Shown one piece after another: positions 62,579 to 64,000 of a DNA stretch of 64,000 nucleotides. Numbering within the stretch: position 1 is the first letter of the stretch; the number at the start of each line of letters is the position of its first letter. A program made the position numbers and the translations under genes. The stretch covers positions 1 to 64,000 of the forward strand of contig JADHUC010000008.1 in the NCBI GenBank assembly GCA_016784735.1. Reading direction: 5' to 3'. This DNA comes from Pirellulaceae bacterium (GTDB lineage Bacteria; Planctomycetota; Planctomycetia; Pirellulales; Pirellulaceae). The notes beneath the pieces were generated by a model, which searched no databases, was not told where the DNA came from, and worked only from the letters and a program-made list of their open reading frames with translations.

Positions 62579-63442
62579 ATGATCCATTTCCAATATTCTG
62601 GCCGGCTTTGGTCGGTCCTCACCGTGCTGGCCTTGTGTGTCGTCATCGGCTGTGTGCCGCCCCCGGAACGGCCGATTGGATCGACGACGACGGGAAGCAC
62701 AAACTTGACGTCCGTAGCTTCAAACGTGACGACGCCGTACACGGAACCGCTCGTCGAGGAACCGGTTACTGACCCGTACGCGTCGGCCGAAGTCGAAACC
62801 GTTACTCCGTTGGATACGGTGGCGATGGCGCCGACCACTAGCCTTGCGAACCTGGTGCACATTGATCTGGAATTGCCTGCCCCAGCCTTCAAGGGTACGC
62901 CCGTTCCATTGGAAGAGCCGAATGTCGAAAAACCGAGGGGCAAGCCGCGACCGCCGTTCCTGGCCCCGGAAGGCACGGTCAATTTGGCGCTCGGCCAACG
63001 CGTGACCGCCAGTGACCTGGTGCCAATCAGCGGCGAATTGGACTTGGTGACCGATGGCGACAAGGAGGCATCGGACTTTGGCTATTTGGGGACGCGGGCC
63101 GGTTCCGAATGGGTCCAGGTGGATCTAGGGCAGAAGGGTTCGATCTACGCCGTAGTGGTATGGCACAACCATGCCGACGCGCGAGTGTACCGGGATGTGA
63201 TCGTCCAGGTCAGCGACGATCCCGATTTCCTGGACGCGCAGACCGTATTCAACAACGACTATGACAACAGTTCGGGCATGGGCATCGGCGCCGACATGGG
63301 CTATGTCGAAACATCCGAGGGCAAACTGATCGACTGCAAAGGCGTGCAAGGCCGCTTCGTCCGCCTTTACAGCAAGGGCAGCACCGTCGACGACAAGAAT
63401 CACTACACCGAAGTGTCGGTGTACGGAAGGCCGGCGGCGTGA
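62579..63442 (+). CDS. Lipoprotein with discoidin-like domain
   Basis: A 287-residue protein with lipobox VVIGC (Cys at about 23), so lipid-anchored. The middle is Thr/Pro-rich. The C-terminal 150 residues (NLALGQRVTASDLVPISGEL...EWVQVDLGQKGSIYAVVVWH...GRFVRLYSKG) match the F5/8-type-C (discoidin, CBM32-like) beta-sandwich, which binds galactosides or other sugars. AAGGAGAAAA precedes the ATG. It is followed by a glycosyltransferase gene 29 bases on. Confidence 0.83.
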   Translation: MIHFQYSGRLWSVLTVLALCVVIGCVPPPERPIGSTTTGSTNLTSVASNVTTPYTEPLVEEPVTDPYASAEVETVTPLDTVAMAPTTSLANLVHIDLELPAPAFKGTPVPLEEPNVEKPRGKPRPPFLAPEGTVNLALGQRVTASDLVPISGELDLVTDGDKEASDFGYLGTRAGSEWVQVDLGQKGSIYAVVVWHNHADARVYRDVIVQVSDDPDFLDAQTVFNNDYDNSSGMGIGADMGYVETSEGKLIDCKGVQGRFVRLYSKGSTVDDKNHYTEVSVYGRPAA

Positions 63443-63471
63443 CGTTTCGATCAGAGAGCAGGTAAACAAAG

Positions 63472-64000
63472 GTGTCGGGAACCTCTTCTACGCAAGTTCC
63501 TTCGGAGCGAAGCGGTAAGAGATTCTTGGCACCTTTTTCTTTTGGCGTGTTGCTGTTTATCGTCGCCGGAGCTGCGGTGCCGCGTCTGGCGAAATTGGAC
63601 AACCGGCCGATGCACTGCGACGAGGCGGTGCATGCGATCAAGTTTGGGCGGCTGCTGGAAGATGACGACTACGTCTACGATCCTCACGAGTATCACGGCC
63701 CCAGCCTGAACTTCCTTGCCCTGCCGATCGCTTGGCTGGTATCGGCCGAACGACTCACCGAAATCACCGAGACGCATCTTCGGCTGCTGCCGGCCGTATT
63801 CGGTATCGCCATCGTTGGCGCCGTCTGGCGGCTCAGACGCGAGTTGGGTTACGCGGCCGCTTTGTGCGCAGCCGCACTGACAGCCGTTTCGCCGGCTATG
63901 GTCTTCTACAGCCGGTACTACATCCAGGAAATGCTGCTGGTCGTCTTCACCTTCGGGGCCATCATCGCCGTATGGCGTTTCGTGCGCGCTGAACAGGTGT
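63472..64000 (+). CDS. Agl23-like (TIGR03663) membrane glycosyltransferase, cut off by window end
   Basis: The first 176 codons are present. After a GTG start (63472) and a membrane helix, residues NRPMHCDEAVHAIKFGRLLE and DPHEYHGPSLNFLALPIAWL match the GT-C family described as Agl23-like flippase-activity-associated proteins. The Asp-Glu of CDEAVH is the expected catalytic pair in GT39/GT83-like enzymes. More membrane helices follow. The gene continues past position 64000. It may be co-transcribed with the discoidin lipoprotein. Confidence 0.85.
   Translation, partial: MSGTSSTQVPSERSGKRFLAPFSFGVLLFIVAGAAVPRLAKLDNRPMHCDEAVHAIKFGRLLEDDDYVYDPHEYHGPSLNFLALPIAWLVSAERLTEITETHLRLLPAVFGIAIVGAVWRLRRELGYAAALCAAALTAVSPAMVFYSRYYIQEMLLVVFTFGAIIAVWRFVRAEQV

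Overview
The window looks like chromosomal DNA of a planctomycete (Planctomycetota, probably Pirellulales-like). The evidence is the mix of families: Ser/Thr kinases fused to SUMF1 or DUF1080 modules, SHD1-domain exported proteins, an ECF sigma factor beside a kinase, sortilin-like BNR giants, Tat-exported Gfo/Idh oxidoreductases, and secreted proteins with an N-terminal RRLxxExLxxR motif. LpxA supports a diderm envelope. No rRNA, tRNA, CRISPR array or intact transposase was seen.

Layout. 0-4 kb: a plus-strand sugar-acid cluster (ceramidase-like hydrolase, enolase-superfamily dehydratase, DHDPS-family aldolase). A small insertion element lies in a hairpin repeat between the first two genes. 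4-18.5 kb: a beta-helix protein, a membrane protein, a lone type ISP-like DNA methyltransferase, a Pro/Thr-rich exported protein, an operon of two arrestin-like proteins plus a P-loop ATPase, lpxA, a TPR protein, a YifB/ComM AAA protein and a PL6-type lyase. 18.7-23.5 kb: an SHD1/DUF3060 protein and a sortilin-like giant. 23.6-40 kb: a signalling island with a kinase whose DUF1080 half is out of frame, a paralogous kinase with a possible TIM-barrel sensor, a kinase-FHA-kinase protein, and an ECF sigma factor next to a 1501-residue kinase with two SUMF1 domains. The island also holds decayed SUMF1 and kinase fragments, so it has grown and decayed by local duplication. 40-53 kb: exported and outer-membrane proteins, an RTX protein with a zincin motif, and two broken genes (gingipain-like C25 and FG-GAP). 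53.4-64 kb: a CsgG-like protein, a GH50-type agarase, a Gfo/Idh/MocA oxidoreductase, two HEAT-repeat proteins, a discoidin-like lipoprotein and the start of an Agl23-like glycosyltransferase.

The agarase, PL6 lyase, beta-helix protein, oxidoreductase and galactonate-type dehydratase/aldolase pair fit an organism that uses algal or other acidic polysaccharides. The kinase island would give trans-envelope sensing coupled to sigma-factor control. Notable non-genic features are five different palindromic or MITE-like repeats, a conserved element exactly 111 bp upstream of two paralogous kinases, and a gene whose only plausible start codon is ATT. All functions are read from motifs and remembered family features; no searches were run.
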